Shown: piece after piece, positions 33,073 through 44,611 of the stretch | Position numbering within the stretch: position 1 is the stretch's first letter | Layout of the letters: the number at the start of each line of letters is the position of its first letter | NCBI GenBank assembly: GCA_015501595.1 | Contig: JADNRX010000353.1 | Span: 1 to 56,418 of the forward strand | Origin: Hymenopellis radicata | Lineage: Eukaryota > Basidiomycota > Agaricomycetes > Agaricales > Physalacriaceae | Direction of reading: 5' to 3' | Length of the DNA stretch: 56,418 nt | The notes under the pieces: model-generated | What the model saw: only the letters and a program-made list of their open reading frames with translations | Databases searched by the model: none | What the model was told of the DNA's origin: nothing | Position numbers and translations under genes: made by a program

Positions 33073-33369
33073 CGCGGGTGGTATGGACATGGACATGACG
33101 CGTCTGCGTTCTCTCCTCATCCTACCTCGATTCTTTCTGGCTATTTGCAAGACGTGGGGTCCGCAGTGCACATTCACATATTGCCTGGGAAGGACGATCC
33201 TTGCGGCGCCATTTTACCACAACAACTATTCCCGCATGTTCTGGTGTCATCTCTACCCAGTTTTCCCTCTAAAACAAACCCGACATATCTTCGTTTGGGT
33301 GGCGCGGAGGAGAGGACCCCAATTTCGCACACTATCAGTCCCCTCCTCTTTTATCCCGGCCTCTCATAA
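33073..33369 (+). pseudogene. Possible DNA polymerase delta small-subunit fragment
   Basis: The exon starting after the acceptor at 33071-33072 reads SAVHIHILPGKDDP, then ILPQQLFPHVL and KTNPTYLRLGG. This resembles the POLD2/Pol31 block with PGxxDPxxxxLPQQPLH and TNP. Upstream candidate exons (33001-33024, TRSDPDDKK, and one ending at 32940) are joined by GT-AG introns of 47-60 bases in phase. No other part of the 400-plus residue subunit was found, and the frame stops at 33369. The identification rests on one motif block. Confidence 0.4.
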
Positions 33370-33599
33370 GGCGCTGCCCTGGACGTCGTCGACAATCTGC
33401 CTCTATCGCGTCATTCGCACTCCCGCCCATCGGCATTCTCTCTCGTCCTCGGTCAATACGCGTTCTGATCCTGGAGAGCATTGCGTACGTTCGGCCCTTG
33501 CCCATTCTTCTCTTACCCTGACTGACTTGGTCCGTTACTCTCTAGTTGAAACTTGGTTGAAAACGCTTAGTTGAAACGCTGGCACGCGTGCCAGAGGTT

Positions 33600-34128
33600 C
33601 GGTGGTAGGCTGGGGCGTGGTGACGACCCCTCCGAATGGGCGGCACAGTGGCGCGGCTGGAACGATACTTAAACGGAACGGAGGCATGATGACATTATTG
33701 TCGCGCTTTATGAACCGCCCAGACGCCAGATGGTTTGTGCTAAGATCGCATATTTCCTGACGCCACCATTTGTCTAGCGAACAGCGGTACCCCCTTGGCT
33801 CGAAACACGTTGCAGAGACATATATGATACCTAGTCCTACAATATTATAGGTCTCTGACTGTCAGTTCCCGTCCAACGGACTTTCCTTGATCATTGATAT
33901 TTTGTTACTGTTACGGTACTTTCTTTTTACTTTACTTGGTGAATAAACTGACCTGTATCCCCAGTATCTGTAGACTAATTACGTGTGCAAATTACTCGTT
34001 CGCGAAATGAAATAGGCTTTCCAGCCCTGGAGGTCAATTTCGAGGAAGTTGAAATGAAAACGGTCCGTGGACCCACAAATAATTAGACCCCTGTCTTCGT
34101 CTTCCGCTATTCTGTCTCACTCACCACA
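33600..34128. other. Intergenic, upstream of the unclassified transposase
   Basis: There is a short palindrome CTGGCACGCGTGCCAG near 33582 and an AT-rich stretch 33830-34000. No gene was seen, and the left end of the transposon could not be fixed. Confidence 0.4.
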
Positions 34129-37100
34129 ATGTCGTCCGTTTTCGAGCCTGAAGTTGTTAAAGCTGTCCTGAAGAACCGCTTCAAGTCGCTTGATAGTCAA
34201 CGAAAGTTTGCGAAGGAATGGGATGACCGAGTACGCTTCGAGTCTAGGAAACATTCGCTGTGCTAAACGTATCAATAGGTCGTCAAGCGTTATAACAGCT
34301 GGAAGAAGCAAGTCGACGACCTCGCGCCCTGGTATGAATTGCATCTGAAGTGGGCTGCGAATGTCGTGACATACTGCACCTACCTTATTGATGAGACTTC
34401 CCCACTTCCAGCCGACTTTCTCATCTTTGGCCCGCGTTTTCTACCTCCGACGTATGCGCACTATACAAAACGGAACGCGTTCAATGGGATCACGCCCTCA
34501 TCTGGCCATCTACAGGCGCTACACATTCTCCATCCGTACTTTTATCCGGCACAAGACCTTTCGCGTTGCCCGCAATGTCACGGTGATACTCTTCTGTGGA
34601 ATAAAGGGTGGACTGGTGGACTTCCGCGGCGTGTTCACGGAAGCGGGGAGAAGAATGGGCCTTCGGATATCAAGCACGCTGCAAGGCTTGTGAAGGCAAA
34701 ACAAGGAGCCGCAAGAGAGAGCAAAGATGCACTGTTTCGCTATGACAAGCCCTGTATTTTGGCAGAACCGGGAGCATTGGCAATTACCGTGTAGGTGGCA
34801 TTTCTCGAATGGGCCAGCATGTATACTGATTTGTGTTCAAAGCTGATATCCAATATTCTTTCATCGGACGGCCTTAACGCGCGAGCTCTACAATTGGATC
34901 ATTGAAACGCGCCCGAGCTCTACATCAGGTGGTCTCGAAGAACACATCAAGCGTAAGTTTAGATTTACTCACTCTCCATCTGTCCATACTAACAGCTCTT
35001 CATCAGAGCTTCATCTGTTACGTTATCACAAGCTCCATCTCGACTATTTAGATCATTACGAGGTGGCGCGTGCAGAGTTAGATTCACGAACGGCGCCGGA
35101 TCACCAGGGAAACAGACAAGGAACACTCAATACATTGTTCGCAAGGGCCAAGAAACCACTGAACGAGTACCTGAACCCATTTGTTGCTTCTGAAACCTTG
35201 CCAGCATTCGAGCGCTTCGAGAGTCATGATGCTTTCGCCAGTCAAGGACCGTGGTCCTCTATCTCTGATGAGATGATCACAGAGGTGTACACGTCCTTCC
35301 ATGAGAAGACGCGTCAGTCAGAGTCGTCAGATTATCTCAAGACACTTTCCGGTAAGTTTTCGAACGGTTCAGTCTTGTAGGTGATCTAACTTTGAGACTA
35401 TCATCAGCTGTATGTGTCTCAATGGACAACACTTACAAATCCGCGAAGAAGGCAGTCGTTATCAGTAGCAACAAGGAGCGGACTCTACTTCTCAAAGGAG
35501 GTATTCTCTCAATAATCAATGAACTGAATGAAATTATCTCCTGGGTAAGCCTTTTCGACTTGACCTTGCTTGTATTCGCATACTTATGATATTGTTAACA
35601 GCGCCTCTGTGAAACGCAATCGCCAAAGGAAGCGGCGGATATGCTCAGAGGTCTTGCTGCGCGCTGCAAGACCCTAGGTGTTCCATTACCCGAGATGTGC
35701 ATCATCGATAACTGTTGTACGGCTCGCGGTACGTTACAGGGTGCTCTGCCCTCACTTCTTGTATTCAATGACATTTGGCATATTATTGCGAGGTGTGTTG
35801 ACATGGCCCTTCAGTCCATCTGACATGAGCTGATGTTCTATCATCTGTAGATATCTCGCGACCATTCTTAATGGTACACGAAACCCGGCACGCGATACAG
35901 TCATGGGAGAGCTGAGCGGCGCGCTTCTCAAGAAACGCTCCAAGGACGGATCGGGCGCGGAATACTTTTCGAAGGAAGATCAAGAACGTAACCTGAATAC
36001 GGTTTATGAGAAATGGGCTGCTAAAGGAAATGTATGGTCAACAGCAGCACCAAAGGTAATGCAACACGAAAAGCATGAGAGTCTATGCTGATTGCCTCAA
36101 CAGGTTCACAGCGATCAGGTAGCTCATGCCCGAAAGGGTTGCCTGACTCGTAGTCGCCAAGATATCCTCTCTGACGGAAGTCGTATTGAGGGATCCCACA
36201 AGGGCTGGAATAGTATCATGCGCTCTCAGCCTAGCGGCATCGTCATGTTTCTCGCGTTGGCATCCGACTTCGTTCTTCGTCGCAATGTTCGTGCCGCCTC
36301 CAAACGTACTGATAGTATGCGGCGCTTTGTGACAATCACTGCTCGAGGAAGTCATCACGTTCGCCTGGTCAACTACATCGCACGTCGATTCAATGCTGCC
36401 ATACTTCTCCAGAAGGCTGTTTCACCGACTGCTACCTTACCTGTTGCTCTTCCCATATTGAAGAAGATCTTGACAACTGAGGTCTTTGGTGTTGTGTCAT
36501 CCTCACTGGCCGGGGACTTCTTCGAAGAAAGGAAAACCGAGTCATCTGATAATGACCTGCTTGCATTGGCAGCTGAAGAGAACGAAGACCTGGAGAACTC
36601 GGAAATCACAGCACCCCACCTCGATATAGACCCCACGCTACTACTCACTCCCCAGTATCAACCCGTCGGCTCATCATTGTCAAGCGCTTCTGAAAACCAC
36701 CCACATTTTGGATCTTTACTCGCCTTAGAGGCCACTAGCGACACTAGCGAGGATATTGAGATGAATGAGCCGGACACACCAGGCGGCGGCGGTGCCAGCG
36801 CCGAGTCATCAACACTCGGAAAGCGTCAAAGAGATGACGATGTTGATGTGCAGTCTCTCGAGCACGATTCTCCACAGATTGACGGTGATGTGAACATTCG
36901 ACCCAAGGTATAGCTACACTTTCTCTAGTTTTCGTGATCTCAATTCTTATCTTGTAGCCCAAGATCCGTCGCGAGGAAGTGCCGCGACCGCTTCACAACT
37001 TCTTTACGCGAGGTGCCAATACACCGCCGTCAAGTGATCAACAGCGGTCTTCAGCTGACAACTGCTCACAGTCGTCCGTCTCTGCGTCGTCCATCTCTGT

Positions 37101-38160
37101 GTCGTCCGTCTCTACGTCGTCCATCTCTGCGCTGTCCCAAGTGACTGCACCACTTCCCGTATCGACAACGGGCATGACTGCATCGCAAACACTCTTTGCC
37201 CTGGCTAGTGGAGTTCAGCCCACATCACTAAAAATCGGCAAAGGTGATGAGTTCTTCTTATTCATGGACATGCGTTCCGAACAGCAGTGGGCGTCATTTG
37301 CTATGAATCCTTCGAAGTGGCTGGATGCTACTCGCCAGTACAATACTCGGCTTCAAGAAAAGAATGCGACACGATCATCGAGCACTGGTGAAGGCGCACA
37401 TTTCGTGTCCAAAAGTCCGCATGCTCTCATGGATAAGCTCGGTGACGTGGAAGCAACTATACTCAAGCGGATTGCTACAGAGAACTATAAGTGTGCGCAT
37501 CATTCCTTTTTAATATTATGAGATGTTTACTCGCATAACAGCAACGAAAGGGAATGAGGATTTCTGGCGCAAACACTGTGGCAGTGTACAACTGATCAAA
37601 ACCGAGGCGACAGACGAGTCGACAACAACCGCAGCAAACGCTACAAGTGGTACTACAGCAACTCAGAAAAAAACAGTAGTAAGCTTCTTCCGTTGCCATC
37701 TAAGTTGCAGGTGCTGTCTAACACAAGATGTAAACAGCGCAAGATTCCAACTTGCACCCGATGCAAAACCCTTATGTACGCAAATGGCTTGAAGGGTGCG
37801 GGTAACCACAAGAAGGGCTATTGCTCTGATGGAGTCAGGCAAAAAGCCTCATCGATATTGTGGCCACAGCCGGAAGGAATCTTTGCGAAAGGGACTGACT
37901 TCAGTCCTATCAAGCTACTAGAGTCAATTCGAGGTCTCTGTGAACGCCTAGGTGGAACCACAATCTCTGACCCTGATCTATCCATGGAGGATTCAGCATT
38001 GCTTGACCTTCTGCAGACTCGTCTGAAGACGGTCAACAGACAAATGGTTTTCACATTGGTAGACGGCCTGGAGATGCCCACGAATGTACCCGATACGTTA
38101 TTCATAACCATTGAGGGTGTTCGTTACTTACGAGTAGACTGCCTATCACCTCATACTTAA
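34129..38160 (+). CDS. Unclassified fungal DDE transposase-like gene, multi-exon, N-terminal part damaged
   Basis: Proposed introns are 34231-34278, 34953-35006, 35352-35408, 35545-35601, 35793-35850 and 36056-36103, with others near 34800, 36908, 37510 and 37680. The N-terminal module (CPQCHGDTLLWNKGW, GYQARCKACEG, RYHKLHLDYLDHY) resembles the DUF6729-type cysteine module. The core has candidate acidic residues in VSMDNTYKSA, MCIIDNCC, VFNDIWHIIARY and RIEGSHKGWN. A Ser-rich linker precedes a C-terminal zinc knuckle (CTRCKTLMYANG, NHKKGYC). The N-terminal module needs a frame change near 34650, and a TGA occurs at about 34843, so the gene may be dead or my splice model may be wrong there. 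The catalytic exons splice cleanly in phase. Confidence 0.7.
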
Positions 38161-38279
38161 TCTGAATTTGACTACAATGTATCTTATTTTCGCTGCAATT
38201 CGGAGTATACATGAACGCGACTGATCGAGGAGCTCAAAAGGGTAGTATCAACTTTAGCTTCTTACCGCCATGCCAGAAC

Positions 38280-39575
38280 GTATATCGACTTCGACCTCTG
38301 GGCTTGCGTACTCCATTTCGAGGTCGCAGATTCCGAATCTACTCTTCGTTTGACGCGAAACAGCTCAGAAACGGCCGCAGACCGTTCTCGTCTCTTCCCT
38401 CCCCACCTACTTTCTAGCATCGCTCCTGAGCCCGTCGACTTGGACCTCCAGCACTCGTTTACCCCATTTTGTGGTCGGACATTCCGAATCTGCCATTAGT
38501 TTGGCGTGAAACGTCCCAGAAATGGCTGCAGACCGTTCTCTTATCTCCCCTCCCCATCTAATTGCTAGCATCACTCCCGAGTCCGTCGACTTTGACCTCC
38601 GGGGCTCATGTACCCCATTTCCAGCTCGTATATGCGAAGGTCTGCCGTTGGTTTGATGTGAAACGGCCCAGAAACCGCTCTAAACTGTTCTCTTTTCTCT
38701 TCTGCCCATCCAAATCCTACCATCGCTCCCGAGCCCATTGACTTCGACCTCCGGGGCTCGTGTACCCCATTTCGAGGTCGCCCATTCAGAATCCGTCGCG
38801 GGTTTGACGTGGAACGACCCAGGAACAGCTGTAGACCATTATCATCTCTTCCCTCCCACCTAATTGCTAGCATCGCTCCTGAGCCCATGGACTTTGACCT
38901 CCAAGGCTCGGTTACCCCATTTCGAGGTCGCACATTCAGAATCCACAACTAATTTGGCGCAGAACACCCCAGAAATGGCTGTACGCCGTTCTTTTATCTC
39001 CTCTTCCGACCCAGATTCTATCATCGCTCCCGAGTCTGCCAACTTTGACCTCCGGGGCTCGTGTACCCCATTTTGAGGCCGCGCATTCAGAATATGTCAT
39101 TGGTTTGGCGCGAAACGGTCCAGAAACCGCTCTAAACTGTTCTTTTCTCTCCCTCTCCCTCCCAAATCCTGCCGTCGCTCCCGAGCATGTCAACTGTGAC
39201 CTCCGGGGCTCGTGTACCCCATTTTGAGGCCGCGCATTCAGAATATGTCGTTAGTTTGGCGCGAAACGGTCCAGAAACGGCTATATGCTGTTCTCTTCTC
39301 TCCCCTCCTTACCCAAATCCTAGCATCGCTCCCGAGCCTATCGACTTTGACCTCTGGGGCTCATGTACCCCATTTCGAGGTCGCGCATTCAGAATATGTT
39401 GTCAGTTTGACGCGAAACGGCCCAGAAATGGCTGTAGGCCGTTCTCTTCTCTCCTCTCCCTACCCAAATCCTAGCATCACTCCCGAGCCTGTCGACTTTG
39501 ACCTCCGGGGCTCGTGTACCTCATTTCGAGGTCGCGCATTCAGAATATGTCGTCAGTTTGACGCGAATTGATCTA
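38280..39575. repeat. Nine-copy 150-bp tandem array
   Basis: Units recur every 150-151 bp at about 38295, 38441, 38595, 38746, 38896, 39047, 39199, 39348 and 39500. Each has GACCTCCGGGGCTCGTGTAC, then a GGTCGC(G)CATTCAGAAT motif and GCGAAACGG(C/T)CCAGAAA. The length is a multiple of three, so each unit can be read as a 50-residue repeat (FDLRGSCTPFRGRAFRI), but the frame breaks between units. It lies just 3' of the transposase gene. Confidence 0.9.
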
Positions 39576-39702
39576 GAAACTGCTGAATGGCATTATTATG
39601 GGAAGGACCAAAGGATCATCGGCATATTTACTTCACTGTATGCTACTCTCGAAATCATGTACTTATATCATGTTTGTAATGCTCAAAGTGTTATTAATTT
39701 CA

Positions 39703-40569
39703 TTACTGAATACTAGTTGGTGGGTACAATATGCTCGGAGACTCAGAACGACAAGGTAGAGTAGAGAACGGAGATGTCGACCATTTTACATCATAGTAAT
39801 CTGGAGAAACATACAGCCTTGGAGCGCGTAAAGCCTCTCCGGTTGATTCTCTCATGCCATCGACTAGAACATCGACTGCATGTCCACTCTTCGTCAACTC
39901 GTCAAGTGTTCCATAAGACGGTGCCGCTGCCCAGACATTACTGAACGGCAGTAGAGTGCAACACTCGGTAGTGCCCGATGAGAATGACCATGGGCCTGGT
40001 GCATGAAGCGACTGAGCAGCAGCTGCCTGGGTGGGATTTCTGTTGCGAGCTGCGATCGTGAAAGTTGAATTACACTCTGGAGCACGGCAAGAGTACACCT
40101 TCCCGAGACAGACAGGTTGATAACTGTCGGGAACATTTGCCCTCTCTGCCGCAGTCGATAGCTCTAAGATGCTGCAGTCGCTTGGTGATAAAATCGCAGA
40201 GACACAGAAGGTGTCCAAGAGGTGTCCACATCCGAGAACCCAAACAGTTCCGAAGTTGCGTGGGACAGCGAAACCGTCAGTAATGGTGATAGTGTTGAAA
40301 GGAAGGGGTCTCCGGCACCAGCTACACTGGAGATTGAGTGCTTGGATATCACTACCAGTAGTGGAGGCCGGATTGTCTGAAGAAACGAGGCGAGGGAAGG
40401 CATATGACGAGCTATACACATTAGTAGAAATCACCAAAAACTTACAGTCTACGCACCAAGATGTTACAGGCCTCTTCCCTTTGGTCCATGTCCAGGTGTC
40501 GGACTCAATCGCAGATGCGGATAACATTGGAATGGCAGCGCGGCGCGGATGCAAAAGGTAGAAGAGCAA
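39703..40569 (-). CDS. RING-like cysteine-rich protein, convergent to the DDE gene
   Basis: A single 288-residue open frame contains LQCSWCRRPLPFNT, then VWVLGCGHLLDTFCV and YSCRAPECNSTF. The Cys/His spacing (CxxC ... CxH ... C ... C-x4-C) resembles a degenerate RING or treble-clef zinc site and would suggest an E3-ligase-like or DNA-binding role. An N-terminal CVDC may add ligands. It lies tail to tail with the transposase across the tandem array and may be an accessory ORF of the same mobile element. No frame lesion was seen. A 34-base GT-AG pair inside (near 40420-40450) is ignored because splicing it would break the frame. Confidence 0.5.
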   Translation of the reverse strand: MLFYLLHPRRAAIPMLSASAIESDTWTWTKGKRPVTSWCVDCKFLVISTNVYSSSYAFPRLVSSDNPASTTGSDIQALNLQCSWCRRPLPFNTITITDGFAVPRNFGTVWVLGCGHLLDTFCVSAILSPSDCSILELSTAAERANVPDSYQPVCLGKVYSCRAPECNSTFTIAARNRNPTQAAAAQSLHAPGPWSFSSGTTECCTLLPFSNVWAAAPSYGTLDELTKSGHAVDVLVDGMRESTGEALRAPRLYVSPDYYDVKWSTSPFSTLPCRSESPSILYPPTSIQ

Positions 40570-40837
40570 GATGAGAAGGAGTCATGATCGGGCTCTTATC
40601 TGGCAGGTCTCGAAGTCTCACTAAGGTTGTGCGCAATGAACGTAGACGGAATAGATTGCCGGAAGTACATAAAGAAGGGATAAATTGATAGCACGACTCA
40701 GCGAAAGTCCCATCAAATGAGGTACAAAAATCAGCGGGCCTCCAAAAATAGAATCTGCCTCGGTAGGTTTGGCGTCCAAATTTGGATCTGCCTCGGTTCA
40801 AAAGTAGCACCAGAGGCCATCACGGGTGCCTCGAAAT

Positions 40838-40910
40838 GACCAATTTTCCGAAGAGAAAGGGAGGAACGCCCACGTGCTACCGAAAACATGGCCGAATTCG
40901 GTTCGATCCC
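40838..40910 (-). promoter_or_regulatory. Orphan copy of the F-box upstream block
   Basis: On the minus strand it reads GGCCGAATTCGGCCATG ... GGTAGCACGTGGGCG and TTTCTCTTCGG, matching the block upstream of #7. The E-box is at 40871-40876. No F-box gene follows; the next minus-strand gene is the RING-like ORF ending at 40569. It is either a relic or a captured promoter. Confidence 0.5.
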
Positions 40911-41356
40911 CTTACTACGGCGCCATTCTAGCATATCCACGTTTGCGCATGACAGCGAAACTGAATGAGAATTTCGAGAGACTACAAACTGTCGCTGACG
41001 TCTATTCTCGACGATTTCGCCCCTGGACCGCCTCTGGTGATGTTACTAGAAATCCTGCTACTCCGTTAAACTTGAAGGCTATATTCTCTGTGATGCTCCT
41101 TCCACTGAATCTGTATATTCTGTGCTGGTCGACCGGATGCCCTATTTCATAGAATGAAATACGATTATCGGTATCTCCGATGCTTCTGGTGTTGCTCCTC
41201 CGCCAAATCTTAGTGCTCACTGTGTGGGCGGTAGTTCGGTTTAGATCAATGCTGAAAGCGTGACGGGTACTATGGTAACCATTCAAAACTCTAAAGCAAC
41301 AAGACACGGCGAGACACGGGAAGATCGTATTCAATATACCTCTCATATCTCCCACC

Positions 41357-41985
41357 ATGTCGCAGCCACCGCGTACCCAACCATCGATCCCGAACCACAA
41401 CATCCAGTACGGCTGCACCTGCGGCCACTGTGCCGGAGGATGGCTCTCCCCCCGCATGTCCTACCAACTGCAGGGTACGCCCGTTTGCTTCCAAGTTCAT
41501 AGAATGTCTCATCACCCTCCCCAGATTTCGCCCTAGTCACCACGTACGCGAACCCCGACGAACACACCGTCGACCCCTCCGCGGTCGCCATGCTCCCATA
41601 CAGCGACTACCTCCCGCGCGCGCTCTTCAGACAGACCCTCCACCCCGGCTTCTACGCGCCGTCTTCCGCTCAGCCTTAGACGTTCTCCAGCGCGTACCCG
41701 CTGTCCCGCTCACCGAAAGCACACGTGCTGGCCAACTACCCGCAGGTCGTTGAGCACTATTTCGCGCAGGGCGGTCAGGTTGTGTATGCTCTCGATGCCA
41801 TCACGGGCATGGCGAAAGACGAGTCGGATCATGGGGAATTTGATAAGAGTGGGGCAGCGTTCGCGGCTTTGCCGCAGTGCGACAAGGATTACGATTTTGC
41901 CCTTGTTAGAAAGAAGCTGCGAACAGGTGATGGGGTCCGTATTGATTCTTGGAGCTGGGATGATTGCCCAAGTGGTAGACAGTGA
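41357..41985 (+). pseudogene. Conserved hypothetical protein, copy C
   Basis: It starts MSQPPRTQPSIPNHNIQYG, then CTCGHCAGGWLSPRM, a two-Cys motif. An intron of about 53 bases (donor GTACGCCCG, acceptor CCCCAG) leads into DFALVTTYANPDEHT. Frames then shift near 41655 and 41713, where bases present in copy B are missing. The last frame reads AHVLANYPQVVEHYFAQGG to LVRKKL and stops at 41983-41985. Function unknown to me. It pairs with 21087-21560 as the left marker of the duplicated block. Confidence 0.55.
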
Positions 41986-41999
41986 TGACTTGTACTTGT

Positions 42000-42900
42000 G
42001 TCTTTCTTGTTCAGGTTTCTGTAGAGTGTGAATCTCAAAATTTCTGAATATGATAGAGTCTTACTAGAGGATAGATCCTTACTGATTTTGTGTTGGTGCC
42101 GCGACGTGGATTTCGTACAAACTTAAGCATCCGATCACGATGAAGATGATAGCGACCGTGACATGCGGTAGAACAACTTGAACAGCAATCTTCAAAACCG
42201 TCGCAGAATTGATCAGTGCGGCGAGCAGATTGAACAAGTAACACTGGTATCGAATACCTGCGACCTTCACATTTCTACTACAAGTGAACTGCAAGGACTA
42301 CGTTAGGTGACTGCCATTCGAGCAGGGGAAGAGACTTACCACCTCCGTTACCCCGTAACAAGCGATTCTTGCTTTTTGAAACCATAGTAAACCACGAGAG
42401 GGCGATGCTTGCCAGTCAACAAAACGGTCGAGAAAACGTATCAACGGGAAGGCCCAATCCGGAAGCGGACACAGACCACTGTGCGAAAGACTTCAGATAG
42501 TCTTCCGGGATATCTTATGTAAGCGACAGCTTTGCTCCCTCACTCGAGCGAAAGAAAAACGATATTACATAGAACGACAAGTCCAAGGTGTATAACATCA
42601 TCCTTTTGATGATCGCAGACTGACGAGAGCAGCGCCGCAGGCCGACCATCCGCAAACGTCCCCCGTGTGCCTTGCGCAATACTACACGAAGCAGATCCGC
42701 GCCAAAGGTCTTGCAGCCAGCAGAAAGAGGAGCCCCCGAGGTAAATGAGACAATCCATCGTGATAGATTGGTGGTACGCTAACGAAGCTGTCTGCAGAAA
42801 GACGTCCGCGCCCATCGTATACCGTCCAAGCGCCCGCCACACAAGCGACGTCCCCTTGACTCCGGCATCCCAGTCTGTAAAGCGCCATATAACGCAAGAA
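42000..42900 (-). other. Minus-strand coding-like remnants, unidentified
   Basis: A hydrophobic frame at 42079-42294 (LFNLLAALINSATVLKIAVQ, then VTVAIIFIVIGCLSLYE) looks like two membrane segments. Frames at 42540-42903 share no recognised motif. They may be exons of one lost membrane-protein gene. Confidence 0.3.
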
Positions 42901-42923
42901 CAACCAAAAACCTGTGTATCCTG

Positions 42924-43879
42924 ATGTCTATATCCAACCAGTCATACTTGATGGGGCCAACGAACGGAAACCCGCCCCAGGACGGAAGGCCAACCTACGT
43001 ACGGGAGACGTGGTACACAGACCCGACCGCCGACCAACGAAGGGTGACATTCGCCCTAGAGACGCAGGAGATTATACCAAGAGAGCCATTGTCCATTGCC
43101 GATCTACTCGAGGCGCCTCATCGAGTAGGATTTGTCCCCAGCATGTGGGAAGCTCATGGTGCGTATATCGGTTTGCTACTTATCTGATCAGTGAAGCTCA
43201 ATTCTTCTAATCTTGAAAAAAACTTACAGATCCACAACCAACTGATGACTATGATCATGAACGAGCTTCCGTACCGGAGGGTAGCCAAGGCGCGTAACGT
43301 GGCTTCATACAAGTATTGGGTAACTGACGTGCGATGACGCGAATAGCAGAACCGTTTGCAGGACACGGATCCACTCCCCACACCGATCTACGAGACGCAG
43401 CTACAAAAGAGCGGGAGGACCGCTTCTACGATGAACGCCGTCTTCAATCGAGTGCTCCGGAATGCACTCGTACGTCGTACGGCCAGGACGTCGCAGTTCA
43501 GGTATACGCGCCACATATAACAGCGGGGGACAATCCGTCATCTCTCAGACCAGCGCAAGGTACGTCCCCACATGTCGCAGGGTATCCCGAATCTCATGCT
43601 GGAAAAGCCGCTCGATCATTGATACCAGTCCACGTCGACTTGAGATGGCCTCTGACGGAACCGTCAACAATTGAAATCATAGCCAATGATAACATTCACG
43701 TACAGTTCCCCGATGGGACGGAAGACGTCCTGTGGGATGGAGAGGGCGTGATCACTCTCCAAATGGCCGTGCGCGCGGTGAAAAGGTGGTACTCGCGAAG
43801 CGGAAACAGCGGTCGATTCGGGTGGTCATTGACGGGCTTCTCAGTCGTCGATGGAGTTCTCATCACCAACATCGCTTGA
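42924..43879 (+). CDS. Hypothetical protein, three exons
   Basis: Exons 42924-43158, 43230-43280 and 43347-43879 join in phase, with introns of 71 and 66 bases, into 272 residues. Exon 1 reads MSISNQSYLMGPTNG, and FVPSMWEAH at its end. The C-terminal half is denser (VHVDLRWPLTEPSTIEIIAN, VQFPDGTEDVLWDG, GRFGWSLTGFSVVDG) and looks like a small folded beta-rich domain. No family recognised, no signal peptide or membrane segment. It lies in the 4-kb stretch unique to the right-hand duplicated block. Clean splicing argues that it is a real gene. Confidence 0.6.
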
Positions 43880-44326
43880 GACTGGTGATGTACGAGAGAA
43901 ACGTCAGGACTGTATTGGCAGCTGGCAAACCACAAAGACATACCTTCTATATCAGTTCGGTCCGTACTATTTCTTGTTACTATCTCCAAGATGGTTGTAC
44001 TGTCGTAATCGAGACTTTATTTCTGTCAGGCTCTTAGCTGGGAGCGGGGTTGAGAACTCACACCTTGCTCCAAAGAAGGATTATCTCTTCCCCAATGGTC
44101 AAATGTTTGTCGCGTAATGATTTAAGAAGCTTGTTCATTGCGTTCCTTAAGGCCAGATAAGAACAGGAAGACCTGCAGAGAAATCAAACCCACCTTACTC
44201 GTACCTATTCAGACATTTTCCATACATTGTCGGGAGCACTGAACGTAAGCATCCTTTGCCCATTTCTTCTTCTAGCGTGGCACGCTAGACAGCCGCATCA
44301 ATGAGTCTGCTATGTAGGCAGCCGAA

Positions 44327-44611
44327 TTATTCAGTCACTCCAGTTTGCGGAAAGGTATAACTGCTACTCACCGAGTGCTGAACGACGGAATTTTTTCGAA
44401 TGTCTGGGTAGGAGCCGTCATCGAGTCGTAGGAGGGTGTTCGCCCACTTGGATCCTTGAGTGTCCACCTTGATGAGCTCCACAGCGCCGGGCTTGAAAAA
44501 TCGACGCGCCTCGCAGATCCACTGATCAAGAATCGTCCTTGAAGCTACGATGAGGTGAGGAGCATTGGGCCCAAATTCCCGAGTCTGTATTTCCCGGTAG
44601 AGAGCAATCAA
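44327..44611 (-). pseudogene. SNF2-type helicase fragment
   Basis: The minus frame reads IALYREIQTREFGPNAPHL, then IVASRTILDQW and EARRFFKPGAVELIKV. This resembles SNF2_N motif Ia (LIVAPxxLxxQWxxEIxKFF). The Walker A segment (GLGKT) expected just upstream is not intact. Only about 90 residues are present. Confidence 0.5.

Noticed and set aside
38211..39716. Several 68-119 codon frames on both strands
   Set aside because: They are readings of the 150-bp tandem unit and break between units; no single protein is supported.
40420..40455. 34-base intron in the RING-like ORF
   Set aside because: GTAAGT, CTAAT and TATAG are present, but removal breaks the otherwise open frame and the length is below the other introns here.
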